This document shows, one piece after another, positions 12,151 to 23,295 of a stretch of DNA of 64,000 bases (positions within the stretch are counted from its first letter, which is position 1; each line of letters starts with the position of its first letter). The stretch is from Chinchilla lanigera (Eukaryota > Chordata > Mammalia > Rodentia > Chinchillidae). Position numbers and translations under genes: made by a program. Under the pieces are notes generated by a model. It was given only the letters and a program-made list of their open reading frames with translations. It did no database searches and was not told the DNA's origin. Location of the stretch: NCBI RefSeq assembly GCF_000276665.1, contig NW_004955446.1, forward strand, positions 13,043,626-13,107,625, given 5' to 3'.

Positions 12151-12297
12151 TTCTGTGGCTCAGCTTTGTCTATAAAGGAGGTGTAATGAGAGTATTTACT
12201 TCAAAAGCTCCCAGAAGGTTTAAGTGAATATAATATAAAACATGAAGCACCTTGCCTGGCACATAGTAAGGCCTCAAAATATGTTAGCTATTTTTGA
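12150..12297 (+). repeat. MIR relic
   Basis: The diagnostic 3' part is present: GCACCTTGCCTGGCACATAG followed by TAAGGCCTCAAAATATGTTAGC, preceded by TAAGTGAATATAATATAAAA, which matches the MIR core-to-tail order. Confidence 0.7.
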
Positions 12298-12404
12298 ATA
12301 CAATTAAGATCTCACACTTAAATTTAACACCTCCTAGGGACTGTTGACTGTCTATGGAAAAAAAAAAAATAAACTTTTCCACAACCATGTTATTTATTAC
12401 AGGG

Positions 12405-12515
12405 TAAGAAGCACCAGTCCCAGGTCTCAAATCTTGACTCCTCTTATTGGTTGTGATTCCAGAAATCATCTAACTTCCCTTAGCCACCAGATGGAGATAA
12501 TATGCCTTTTGGAGG
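12405..12515 (+). repeat. MIR relic, 5' and core part
   Basis: CCAGTCCCAGGTCTCAAATC… followed by ATCATCTAACTTCCCTTAGC and CAGATGGAGATAATA follows the MIR pattern (loss-of-CpG copy). Confidence 0.5.
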
Positions 12516-12559
12516 CGTCAGTAACTACTGGGTTGAACAGCAGCCCCCAAAATTGAGAT

Positions 12560-12957
12560 CTGTTTGGAATCTGTGGCTATACTTTTATTTTGAAACAGAA
12601 TCACTACATATGCAAGTAGTTGAGGCAAAACCACATTGGATTTAGGGTAGGTCCTACATCTAATGTGATGGGTATTCTAAGAGAGGAGAAGGTAAAAAGC
12701 CAGATAGACAGGGAGAATGTCGCGGAGGCCAAGGCTGGGGTGATGCAACACAGGCCAGGCACCTCCAAGAATGGCGGGCAACCCCAGGACTGGAAAGTAG
12801 TAAAAGGGGGTTCTTCTAAAGCCTTTTGAGGGAACATGGCTCTGCCAACACCTTCACTTCAGACTTGCTAATCTCCAGAACCTTTTAGAGAATAAATCTT
12901 TTGTTTTAAACGGCCCAATTTGTGGTAACTGGTAACAGCAGTACTAGGAAACTAATA
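12560..12957 (+). mobile_element. MaLR-type LTR relic (ERVL-MaLR)
   Basis: Sequence order matches mammalian MaLR LTRs: AGCCAGATAGACAGGGAGAA, then TTCAGACTTGCTAATCTCCA, GAGAATAAATCTTTTGTTTTA, and the end GTAACAGCAGTACTAGGAAA. The AATAAA is the LTR polyadenylation signal. No coding internal region. Related to the copy at 53290-53710. Confidence 0.75.
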
Positions 12958-13045
12958 GCTAATAACTAAAATTTTAAAAACATTCGGCCCTAAAACCATA
13001 AAAAATAAATAATTATTCTACATTACACAGAAGAAACTGAGGCTG

Positions 13046-13327
13046 CCATAGTGGCTCATGCCTGTAATCTCAGTACTTGGGAGGCTGAGGCAGGGAGATC
13101 ACTGGGAGTCTGAGCCCAGTCCGGACTACAAAGTGAATTGAAGGCCAGCCTGAACTGCATAGTGAGCCACTGTCTCGGAATGAATGAAAGAAGGAAGGAA
13201 GGAAAGAAGGAAGGAGGGAAGGAAGGAAGGGAGAGAGGGAGGGAGGGAGGCAGGGAGAGAGTGAATGGGGGAGAAGACAGAAAGAGAGAGAAAAAGAAAC
13301 AGAGAAAGAAAAAGGAAAGGAAAAGAA
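13046..13327 (+). mobile_element. B1-like SINE whose tail became a purine microsatellite
   Basis: The B1 body (GCTCATGCCTGTAATCTCAG… CAGCCTGAACTGCATAG…) runs to about 13180. A 147-base A/G-only tract with almost no interruptions follows. The whole unit is bounded by a 15-bp duplication, AAGAAACTGAGGCTG, at 13031-13045 and 13328-13342, so body and tract entered as one insertion into the MIR. Confidence 0.88.
13181..13327 (+). repeat. GGAA/GGGA purine microsatellite
   Basis: Polypurine tract of GAAG, GGAA, GGGA and GAAA units. It includes GGGAGGGAGGGAGGCAGGG at about 13238-13256, which meets the four-G-run rule for a quadruplex. Open frames on either strand here are low-complexity artefacts. 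Confidence 0.95.
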
Positions 13328-13569
13328 AAGAAACTGAGGCTGAGAGAAGCTAAGTCCGTAAGTGAAGCTGACTGGAATGCAAGCCCACATGGTTTGTGTC
13401 CATTCTCACAAACCACTTTTCTGTCATACTCATTACTGCCTGGAATCAAAACATAATGCAAATACTGTGCCTAGGATGCTGATGAGCACACGGTAAGTGC
13501 TCAATAATGAATGGCCATTACGATCGCCTCTCATATTCCCATCCCACTGACCTGCCTGTTCTCCAATCC

Positions 13570-13786
13570 AAGAGTCAGCAAATATTTTCTTTAAGGTTTA
13601 GACCGTACGTATTTTAGGCTCTGCAGATCAACAGGCAAAATCAAGGCTATTCTGTAGGTATTTCATAATTGTTTAAAAAGCAGAACTATTTTAAAATACA
13701 AAAACCATCCTCAGCTCATGCGCCACAAACAGGAACCTAGGCGGATCTGGTCTTCAAGGCACAGTCTGCAGACCCCTGTTCCAAAC
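13570..13786 (+). mobile_element. hAT-type DNA transposon relic
   Basis: GTCAGCAAATATTTTCTTTA, TATTTTAGGCTCTGCAGATC and the end CACAGTCTGCAGACCCCTG follow a common non-autonomous hAT family in which the ends are inverted (GTCAGCAAA / reverse of TGCAGACCCC). No transposase is encoded. Confidence 0.6.
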
Positions 13787-13868
13787 CATCTCTAAGCATG
13801 CTCACTGGTAGTCTATAGTCCCGTCTCCATGGGTCACTTAATACTCCAGTATATCAAAAGCACATGAA

Positions 13869-14012
13869 GGCCGGGTGTGGTGGTGCATGCCTGTAATCCC
13901 AGCACTCGGAAGGCTGAGGCAGGAGGATTGCTGTGAGCTCGAGGCTAGCCTGGGCTACAGAGTGAGTTCAAGGCCAGCCTGAACTGCACAGTGAAACACT
14001 GACTCAAAAAGA

Positions 14013-14047
<35 letters not shown>
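13869..14047 (+). mobile_element. Young B1-like SINE with a 38-base poly(A) run
   Basis: Full-length body, GGCCGGGTGTGGTGGTGCAT to CTGACTCAAAAAGAC, then an uninterrupted A run at 14014-14051 that merges with the duplication. Target duplication AAAAGCACATSAA at 13856-13868 and 14048-14060. The intact tail suggests a recent insertion. Confidence 0.95.
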
Positions 14048-14052
<5 letters not shown>

Positions 14053-14189
14053 CACATCAAGTTTCTTTCTGAAGACATCTGGGGAATATCATCCTGACAT
14101 TCAGATTCACCATATCCAGCGTGGATCTCAATTTACACTTGTAATCACTCCCCAGGTGATTCTGAGAGGCAGCCAGAATTGCGCCTTAG

Positions 14190-14790
14190 ACTTCTGTATG
14201 CATGGTTCCTTCAGTGTGGAATGCCTCGCCCCTGCTCTGCTTTGCTGGGAAAAGTTCAACTGTTTTCAAAATTCTTGTGAGACTGAGACTAATAGAAACT
14301 ACTCCTGAATCAAAACCCCCATACTTAATTACACCCTCCTCCGCCCTACTTTACATCATGGCATTTGTCCCCAACTGCATATGCACAATATGCAGTGAAG
14401 CTAGTCAGTCTTCCTCATTGACCTGGATACAGGGAACCCACACAGCAAGCATTATAAGCTTATCAAACCTATCCTAAAGAACGTCCGAGACCAGGAGTAT
14501 ACTTCCTTTGTTCCTCCAAAACTCAAATGTGGCCATCATTCTAAGGAGGAACCAAATGCTCTCCACTCACCCAAACCTCTAACACAAACCAGCAATGCCT
14601 CTCCATCTTCTGGACTCCTATGTGCTCTCTTATTCTCAGCACTGAATTAAATCTACCTTTATTTTAATTCTCCGTACCCTCATCATACCTCCCTGCACTG
14701 CATTTACCGGAGGACAGGAACTTCCGGCTCAGCATCTAAGCTCAGCGCTGTGTGTATACAAGACAATTAACTAAGTGAATGCACTCTCTC
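14190..14790 (+). repeat. L2 LINE relic (3' region)
   Basis: CCTTCAGTGTGGAATGCCTC followed by segments like CTTTACATCATGGCATTTGT and a closing CTCAGCGCTGTGTGTATACA / TAAGTGAATGC follow the order of the L2 3' region. Strongly decayed and possibly two fragments. Confidence 0.5.
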
Positions 14791-15479
14791 TGGATCTTGT
14801 GTTCTGAGTTAAGCAAAAACGACCACGATAAAAGTATTATCATTAAAGTTTACCAAGGAGAAAAGAAGTGTGTGTCTGTACACTGTATACACAATTTAAA
14901 CACCAAGAAAGCAACATAAAAAGATATCATAAGATATGTAATTCTTATGAATTCTCTGGCACATAAAATAAAGCATTTTCAAACTTCCCCTCCTCTCTCC
15001 AATGAATTGCGTAATGTCACTTCACATGTTAAGTCTAAGACTTTTAAATCACTCACATATTAACGACTTCATCCATAAAATATATCCAGATCCTATCCTT
15101 ACTTCCTGTACATTTTTAAATTGTTATTCAGCACCATAAAAACAGAAAAACCAAAGTATCCTCTAAATCTTTGAAGAGATCTATTTCAAAATCAAAGCAT
15201 GAAGTAGTTATTGAGTGCCTACTTTTAATTTAACAGCATTCACTAAGCATATATGTATAGATTAGTATGGCTATATAATGGAGATCACAAAAGCATGACC
15301 CCTATACACTGGCCAATAACGAAGCACTGGATACGATGACTACTCAAAGAAAAAAGCTCCAGGTGAGACACTGGTGGAAAAGGACACAATCTGGGATTTG
15401 GCTCTTTGTGCTTGTGTTGGGTGTGGGGCTGTGGCTGAGAATGTAGGAGCTCAGTCTATCTAAGAGGAAAACTAAAGAC

Positions 15480-16335
15480 CTGGTTGTTCATCCCATCCTC
15501 ATAAGTAGCAATTTTTATTGTTGGTCAGGCCAAAATCTGTGCAGTCACTTTTAATGGCTTCCTTCTCTTATAGGCCATATCCAGTCCCTCAGAAAAACCT
15601 GATTCGACCTTTCCATACACTCACAGTGGGACCCTCTCCTCACCATCTAAAAGTCTTCACCCTCAGCGCTCACCCAGATTACTGGAGATTACTGGCTCCC
15701 TGCTCACACCTGCTCCTGCCCCGTTTCATTCTATTCTCATACAGTATGTGAGGCATTCTGTTAAAATGTCCAGTTGGATGTCATCTCTTGGCTCAAAATC
15801 TTGCCATGTCTTCTGTCTCACTTGTACTTTTATTCTAAGTCCTAATAATCAACCACACAACCTTACAAATTCACCCTCTGTGACCTTCCCTCTTACTGGA
15901 ATCCCCTTAGATCCACAGTAGCCCCTTGCTGTTTTTTAACCTGCCAGGCCGAACCTGACCCTGGTCTTTGCTCTGGCTGTCCCTCTGCCTGAAAAGCTTG
16001 CCTCCCAGACACCTGCGTGGATAACTGCACCACTCCTTCAGTCAGCCTAACTCGCATCTCCGCAACAAGAGCTTCTTTGACCATCCTTTCTATACTTCAT
16101 CCTGCCTCCCAAGCCCTCTTTTCCCCACTCCATTTATTTTCCCTAAACACACCCCACACCCCAGCATGCACTACAATTTACTTACTGTGCCGGTTTTTTA
16201 TTTTGTGTCCCTGCCCTACTAGATCATAAGCTCAAGTGTGGTGTTTTTTATGTGGGTCACTGATCTAGCCCGAGCATCTTTAATAGTGTCTGGACTGAGA
16301 TGGGCATTTAAATATTTGTTCAATAAAGTCGGGTT
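15480..16335 (+). repeat. L2 LINE relic (3' end)
   Basis: CTCTGGCTGTCCCTCTGCCT … CCTCCCAGACACCTGCGTGG … AGATCATAAGCTCAAG … and the terminal TTAAATATTTGTTCAATAAA are hallmark L2 3'-end blocks in the correct order. No open reading frame is retained. Confidence 0.75.
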
Positions 16336-17105
16336 TAAATCTATGAATAAACAGATCATCTATGAATACATCTAACAATTTTAGTATCTCTCCCTAACTA
16401 CTGTCTTCCTTTCTGCTAAATAATAAAATCTTTTAGCAAAAGGAGGAAGAATGAAATCACAAGGAGAGATGAAAAGTTCCAAGAAAAGGACATAAATGAC
16501 ACTGACTAAAATGATTCCCACTAAAGTTTCATCGAGTGTATATATAAGATTAGATTATTTTTACTTTGGAGAAGAGATAGTATTTAGAACTCGAAATGAA
16601 GCTTACTTCACAGGAGGAAGAAAGTCACAGTGTATCTCTTTGGTGGCCTTATTAATTCCATCCCCCACATGGGTCACAGCAGGTGCTCCAGCTTCCATCC
16701 CACTGCAGGCTCAGAACACCTGGGGGCCCTCAACAGTAGCAGGAGGCCAGGTACTAATCACTTTCATACTGAGAGCACCTAGTTGGGTAAGCCATGTTTG
16801 CTGAAATGAACTAAAAGTGTGTAAATGTTCTTTTCCATTAGTTGATAAAGGATTTTCATGCTTCCAACTTCCAGTCAGATACCCAGACAAAACACTATTA
16901 AAAGCAGCCTTCAGGCTGTCCAAATGTTGACTGCACACTTCAGAGTTATTTTATTTTAAATGCAGAAATGATGCTATTAAAAATCAACAAAATATTGTCT
17001 AGGAAACCATGAGCCTCATATTTATAGATGATGAAAATAAAGATCAGAAGTGCTGAACTGATGTGCCCCAGAACAAAATTAATTTGGAGGAAGAGGAGGG
17101 CTAGC

Positions 17106-17152
17106 AAGAATTTACATAAATTAAAAAAAAAAAAAAAGAATTTACATAAATT
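17106..17152 (+). mobile_element. Poly(A)-only insertion with a 17-bp target duplication
   Basis: AAGAATTTACATAAATT occurs at 17106-17122 and again at 17136-17152, separated only by A13 (the A run including shared bases is 17123-17137). This is what is left when an L1-type retrotransposition inserts only a tail. Slippage or local duplication is the alternative. Confidence 0.8.
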
Positions 17153-17429
17153 CCTTAATGTGAAGAACAAAGTGATCACTCTACAACACCTGTATTTAAT
17201 CCTCTGTCACCCTTAATTATTTCTAGTATGCAATACCGGACAACCTGACTCAAATATATACAGTATCTTACTGCCATACTAATTTCCTTGGGCTTTTGTG
17301 CTTTTGCTTGAAGTTCTGCGGGTAAGAGGTTGCTGGTAGGATAAGATTACTGGAGTCATCTTTTAAAGGAAGGTGCCTCCCATTTTAAAAGCACCTTTCT
17401 ACTTTTCAAAATTAAACACCTAATGAGTA

Positions 17430-17545
17430 GCGACTATGAATCACAACATTTAATCTTCATGAGGACCTTGTGAAGGAGTGTTCCCACTTAGCCAATGAGA
17501 AAACTGAAGCTTACAGAGGTTAGAATAACTGGCTAGTAGCTCTTC
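17430..17545 (-). repeat. MIR relic
   Basis: ATTTAATCTTCATGAGGACC … AATGAGAAAACTGAAGCTTA … CAGAGGTTAGAATAACTGGC is the reverse MIR pattern. Confidence 0.65.
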
Positions 17546-17791
17546 CACGCTACCAGCCACGCATTGGCCCACCAGACCTCCTGCGGGTCCACAGACAGGC
17601 CTCCTCGCACAGAGAGAACACTCTGCACACCAGACTTCTTGGCTAACTCAGCTCTCCTGTCAAACCCAAGGCACCCCATCTGCACCACGCAGCCTTTGAT
17701 CTCCAAGCAGACTGCACCCACTCCAGCTCTCAGCAACACAAGACACTAGTCCAAGGACTCCTGAGGCTCTCTTTCAATGCCAGCCACCCCT

Positions 17792-17817
17792 CCAGAATCC
17801 AGAATCCAGAATCCAGA
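17792..17817 (+). repeat. Short tandem repeat, 7-bp unit CCAGAAT, 3.7 copies
   Basis: Three perfect CCAGAAT units and a partial fourth. Too short to be functionally informative. Confidence 0.9.
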
Positions 17818-19601
17818 ACCCCTCCAGCTGTAAAAATGTGAGGTGGCAACTGGTACAGGTCCATCTTCTGGATAGAATCTCATCAAACAGACCTATGTCT
17901 TACGGTGCACTTTATTTGTGATAATCATTGAATGACATAATGGAGCTTCACAAATAGATGGCACATTAAATCTAATTTGGTATTAAACTTTAAATTTATA
18001 CTTGCTTACAAATAATTATTCTGCCCAAAGAAAAGCAACATGGGGAAGTGTCATGTTTTTAAGTGGATCACCATATATCTCCAATCTCTGGATTCCACCA
18101 TCATGCTTGGAAATCCTAAGATACTCAGCTAGAAATGACATTTCTCCATAATGAGGAAAGTCCAATGGGGCCCATCGGTGCCAAGAGTTCCTAGAAGAGC
18201 TGGGGTGGAAGTGAAAATCTGTCTCTGCCTCTTTTCAGCTCTGCTGTGACCAGTTTATCAGTCTGGGCTTCCAGTCCGATCAGGAGAAGGGGCTGCATGA
18301 CTCAAAAAAGAAATGTAGGCACCACTCCCAAGGCACCCACCTAGCTCCCTCACAAAGGCAGTCCCCGGAAGTCACATCTAACCAAGAAATGGAGTCATCT
18401 ATTTCAAAAGCTCAAAAGTTACCCGGGAAAATACAAATATGGCCAAAGTTTACAACCAGAGGCAAGTCTCTTCAAAAAACAGCTGGGGGTGGAGGCCAGA
18501 CCAGGGACACTGGAGCATAGGGTAGCCCTTTTCTCTTTATTTCTGGCATCTCCTGCTCAAGTTTATTTTTAGCCACAGGAGAATGGGGAGCAGACAGGAA
18601 AGCCTCCCTGCAACTCTGCCTTACCTTGGGTGCCCTGTGGGGCCACTGGCTATCTTTACTGAACGTCTGAGGGCCAGAGACCAACGTTCCTAGTGGTAAA
18701 AGGAAGCACAGTGGGGAAACTCTGCCCTGCAGGACTGACAGGACCACTATGGGTGTTCCATTCCTGAGGCCCTAGGGCTACTTTTTTGCTGAAAAGTTGC
18801 TCCATCTGGAATATTCAGAGACCAAAGAAATAGATTTGGCATGCTTAACTTACGAGTACAGAAAACAGAACTGCCTGTTTAATTACCTAGTCCTGCTGCC
18901 CTGCTCAACAAGGCTTAAAGTAGGCAGGCATTACCAACAAATCAGTCAACATGCCTGTATACCTTTACTTTGGAATAAAGCAATTTGACTTCAGGCGACT
19001 CACTGCAGTCATCTAGCCTATATTTGTAAACACGGATGAAAACAATTATTTCTCATAAACTAACTTTTACGGTCTTTCCCCTTTGCAATATTCCTCAAGA
19101 AAGAGATGTAAAGCTTTTAAACCATAATAATTGGTTGCCATCCAGATTTAGCTTTACTAAATTTTAGAAACTAATCATATCTTTGGAAACAAAACTGAAT
19201 ACCCTATGAAACTGACAGTGAAATATACTCTATATATTACGCCAAACTCACAAGCAACAGCATTATAAAGACACACTGTAGGCCATGGTAATAAAAACCA
19301 AAAAGAGAAAATGCTACCATTTCAATAAAAGAAAATCAAAACCATAGGGCTTCCAGATCAGTGACAGACCTGTGCATACTGCATACTCCCAGATCAATGA
19401 GCTACCTAGAAATAAAAAATTTTAAGGAACTCCAATTAGGTCAAAGCAAACTACAAATAAAAATTGAAATAAATTTTGAATTCTCTTCTAATGTACTGCA
19501 GACTATAGCAAAAAACTTTCTTCCCCACTCTACTCCATTAATCTAAACAGGCCTGCTTATCTAGGACTCCATTAGTTGGTTTAAAAAAAATAGAATTCTA
19601 G

Positions 19602-19633
19602 GACCAGGGATATAGCTCAGAGGCACAGCACCC
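19602..19633 (+). mobile_element. Fragment of an ID-like SINE with target duplication
   Basis: ACCAGGGATATAGCTCAGAG retains the A-box region and then jumps to CACAGCACCCAAAAA, so the middle is deleted. AATAGAATTCTAG flanks both sides (19589-19601 and 19637-19649). Confidence 0.75.
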
Positions 19634-19649
19634 AAAAATAGAATTCTAG

Positions 19650-20115
19650 AATTCTCTTTTCACTGAAGGAACCATATGGCTTTCCTTACTTTCGTTGAGT
19701 GCTGAACTAACCCTTTGTTCACGTGAACGATGGTTTCAGTATTGAGTAGAGCCAGAAAAAGCCAGCCCACCACATTAAGAGTACCTGGGTTTCCCACCTT
19801 AGTTGTGTCACTGGGTCCCCACCAGGATGGCCTCAGAAGTCTACCACAGATCAGTGTGTTTTCTGAGACAAGAGTGCCACAAAAAGATGGGCACACTTGC
19901 ACTGAGGACCTGCTCTCCTGTGGCAAGTGCCCAGGAAGTTGTGCAACCAGGGATCCAGAAGAAAGTGCTCCCCCGAGCCCACCCGTTTTTACTAAGTAAG
20001 TCTATACCGGAGAGAAGCGATGCTGTGAGACGACCAGGAATGTACAATGAAAGACATCCTGTTTGCTGGAGAAACCTAAACTGAACCTGAACGAACTACA
20101 GCCAACTGTCTGAAG
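19650..20115. other. Intron DNA with no recognised element
   Basis: Several overlapping short frames on both strands without domains. Confidence 0.4.
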
Positions 20116-20312
20116 CAGTGCTGTCCAACACAACTCTGAGCAACAACAGAGGTGTCCCTCGCCTCTGCTGTCCAACACGCTTGCCACTAGCTATTTCAGC
20201 ACTTGCTATATGGCCAGTGTGAGTGAGGAACTGAAGTTTTCATCCTATTGAATTTTAAGGTACCACATGGGGCTCATGGATACAGCATCAAACAGCATGG
20301 GTCTAGAGCACT
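20116..20312 (+). mobile_element. hAT-Charlie-type DNA transposon relic
   Basis: CAGTGCTGTCCAACACAACT … TGCTGTCCAACACGCTTGCC … ACTAGCTATTTCAGCACTTG … GAGTGAGGAACTGAAGTTTT is the signature order of a widespread non-autonomous hAT family. The right end is degraded. Confidence 0.7.
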
Positions 20313-23236
20313 TTAAAAGCTAACTAACCACAGCAGGCTCGTGATAAGAAACAGACTCAGAGGAGCCTAATGTTGCTTTCCTTTCCTCTAAGAATTAAGG
20401 AAAAAACTCTAACTTCCCTTAATTGCTTTAGTAATTAAAAGGCACTTTAGAATCATGTTCTGTCTCAGCACAGGCCTCCTAGCTACGATGAGAACATATA
20501 AAATGTCAAAGCAGTGAAAAACTGCTTTTCTCTTAAACAACGAAGCCTTGATCGGTAAAATAATTATCTTGAACTTTTGTTGAATTTTAAGAATTTTCTC
20601 TAAATTGAAATATTAACTATGGACCCAAACAAAACAATGGTTAAGCTGCTTATAGATTTTTATTTGTCCTTCTTGTTGTTGCTACCTTCTTCTCGAAAAT
20701 CATAGTCAACACTTCTGGTAGGACTGTACTTCTAACAGTTTACAGAAGAAAAAAAAATCCGCCAGTAAACAAACGCCCAAGTGCTCAGACTGAAAACTAG
20801 TCAGTCCAATAGCAGCTGCGCAGCCAGGTTTGGGGGAGGGGGAGCCAAGCTGCTCTTCACACCCCACAAGTCCTGAGCGTGCACAAAGAGCTTTACTGGG
20901 GCTTATGACACCCACCTCATGGGCACTCCTAAAAGCCGCCAGCACCCATAAATACAGGCTGTGACCAAATCTTTTGGCCTCATGTACCACACACGTTAGC
21001 TTTAAATGGGAGTACATTACAAAGACATGCCATCTAGGGACATGGCTCCCTGTACATTACACACCAAGGCGACAGTAGAAACAAACTATATCGAATATCA
21101 ACAGGAGTTCTAGTTCCTGAAGATCATGTTTAGTGTCCTTGAATCTGTCCAAACTACATAAAATGACACTGGTATTAATAATGTAAATGAAGGTTTTTCA
21201 AATCCCAAACAACCGGAGACAATTCTCCTTCTAGGATTAAAAAATGAAATGTATGATTTAAGGCTTAGTGAACTGTAAGTCCTTGGGATAAACACCGTAT
21301 CTTTTCTGACACAACAGCAGGGCACTAGACAAATGTTGAGTAGCAGGCATGAATGGCAATAATAGGAAGTTGGGAGAGAGATCTTTTTCTAGTAGGAGAG
21401 GGATCAAGAGATGCAGGGTAGGGGAAGAGGAAAGGGAGGGAAAGGGGATGAAAAAAAGGAATAGGAGTGTGTTATGTAATGAAGCAACTCCACACAAGGA
21501 ATGTGAGTATTATGTACTGCAAACATGTACTAATAATGAAAAAAAGATGGTGGAGTAAGTTTAATAAAATAAGTAAATATCACATTTTAAAAAATAAACA
21601 GTGAATAAACTGATACCACCTGAAGTAGATAGCTCTTCTGCATGGGGCTGCAGGTGACTACATTTGGTTCTGCCCTCTTTCAACTATTTACTAACAATTT
21701 GCATAAACTCAAAGAAATATGTAAACAGGCAGCCTGCATGGGTCCAGAATGACGTAATACAAGGAAATTTAAATGTTAAGACTCCACCTTAGAAACTCAA
21801 AAAGTCAGTTTCACTGTACCAGCCAAAAAGTAAAGGATTCATACCTCTTGTGAAAAAGTAAAAAAAACAACCGTAAGGAATGTAGATGAAAGTTTAATAC
21901 AGGCCAGCAGCAATATTAATGCTCAAAAAGCTAATTCAATCTTGGCATGCATCTATGAATTGTAGATTGCCAAATTACTATTCTCTACCACAATTAGTCC
22001 TGTAGATGTTCAGGTACTGCAATCTGACAGCAGCAAGAACAGATCCAAGACATATGAGACACTGCCCCTCTCAGCCCCATTAAGAGTTAGACACCCAGTC
22101 ACTCTTGGAAGGAGGATGGAAGCAGAGAGGAAGGAAGTGAAAATGAGACTGTTGGCTCCAAACGTCTGAAGGCCTGACATGTCCAGGAACAGATTTATTT
22201 CGTGTGGTTCCAAGGAGTGGAAAGACAATGAAGGGACACATTTCAGTTCAATACAAGAAAGAACAAGTCAAGGACCAGGGATCTTCATAAGTGGACTGGC
22301 CCACTTGGAAAGGTAGTGAGCACCACCTTAACACAAAGGCCAGACCTGCTTATCCAAGGAGTGTCCACCAGAAGGGTGCTGGATTAGCCGACTCCCTTCC
22401 CACCCCCACCCCCCCCCCCATCCCCTGTACTGGACTTTCACCTCCTCATTCTCTCTCAGTCTACTGGAGCATTATATCAGAATGCACATGAGTGACTAAC
22501 GCTAGGTCAAACACTACTGCTATTAATTTTGTTAGAAAAAAACCAAAAAAACAACTTGCAATTCCAGCGTTTTACCAACAGCTGGGAACACTAAAAACTA
22601 CTGAACATACCCTTGACAGTGGGACAGCCAACTGGGTAACAGAAACTGCTCTCAGACCCAACATTCAGATACCATGCATTCACATTTCCTACACTATTCT
22701 TGTAAACAACATTATTTCTTATCCCAAAGTCAAAATAATGAGGCTCCTGGAAGTTCAGTGGACCTTTTACCTTATTTAACAAAGGCTGCATTCAAGAAGC
22801 CTAGACAGGAAGTTGTTCCACTGCTTCAGCTCAGAGAAACGATCCTAATTATCTTACTACAGCAGGGATTGAGGTGTGGAGGGTGGAAGCCGCAGGTTTA
22901 CCTTTATTTGCAGACATCCGGTCTTCCCTATCATTTCCCATCACCAGCGACACTGCAGTGTTCACACAGATGCCTTAATATGGTCTGAGTCCCCTAATTG
23001 TCCCCTAGTCACAAGATTACAGATCTGAGCACGTCATTACCCTGCCATTCAAATTCTAAAATGATTGCACTGTCATAAAAAGTACTTTGCAATGGTTTCC
23101 ATTCCCTGCCTGGAAAGTACAGTAAGGAGAAAGCTACCTGCCCAAGGATCCACTGCACACGCTAAGGCAAGGCCTATCCACCCACATCCCTGCCTGATTC
23201 CCGGACCTGGAGAATAAAGCGGAAACTCCGGCAAAG
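20313..23236. other. Intron DNA next to SNX18 exon 1, mostly unassigned
   Basis: Contains a purine-rich stretch at about 21405-21455 and a C-rich run at 22398-22425. No recognisable repeat family or coding similarity. Composition moves from AT-rich to GC-rich towards the exon. Confidence 0.4.
22398..22425 (+). repeat. C-rich homopolymeric tract
   Basis: CCCACCCCCACCCCCCCCCC followed by ATCCCC. The minus strand carries matching G runs with quadruplex potential. Confidence 0.85.
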
Positions 23237-23295
23237 TCATCGCTGCCAGCCTGAACAATACATTCCACACCCCTGCTCGACAGGCCGGGCTTTAC

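Larger units (their letters stand above)
13010..13400 (-). repeat. MIR relic split by a B1 insertion
   Basis: The left piece TTACACAGAAGAAACTGAGG and the right piece (GCTGAGAGAAGCTAAGTCCG, then AATGCAAGCCCAC) join across the B1 plus its tail into the usual reverse MIR order. The inserted segment is 13046-13327. Confidence 0.65.
16336..19590. other. Intron DNA, mostly unassigned
   Basis: Apart from the MIR at 17430, the poly(A) insertion at 17123 and a short tandem repeat at 17792, I see nothing recognisable. Open frames (up to 102 codons) show no domains. Confidence 0.4.
2820..23295 (-). other. SNX18: SNX18 intron (about 20.5 kb, phase 1)
   Basis: Bounded by a GTAAAG donor on the minus strand at 23295-23290 and a TTTTTAACTGCAG acceptor ending at 2820. 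It is a single long intron between the large SH3/PX/BAR exon and the short last coding exon. No additional coding exon with recognisable SNX18 sequence was seen inside. Contents: B1-like and ID-like SINEs, MIR and L2 relics, one MaLR-type LTR, two hAT fossils and several simple-sequence tracts. I cannot exclude non-coding transcripts or an alternative terminal exon. Confidence 0.9.

Noticed and set aside
13070..13461. Open frames of 106-111 codons rich in Ser/Phe/Leu or Lys/Glu/Arg
   Set aside because: They are translations of the purine microsatellite; the same holds for 34112-34549.
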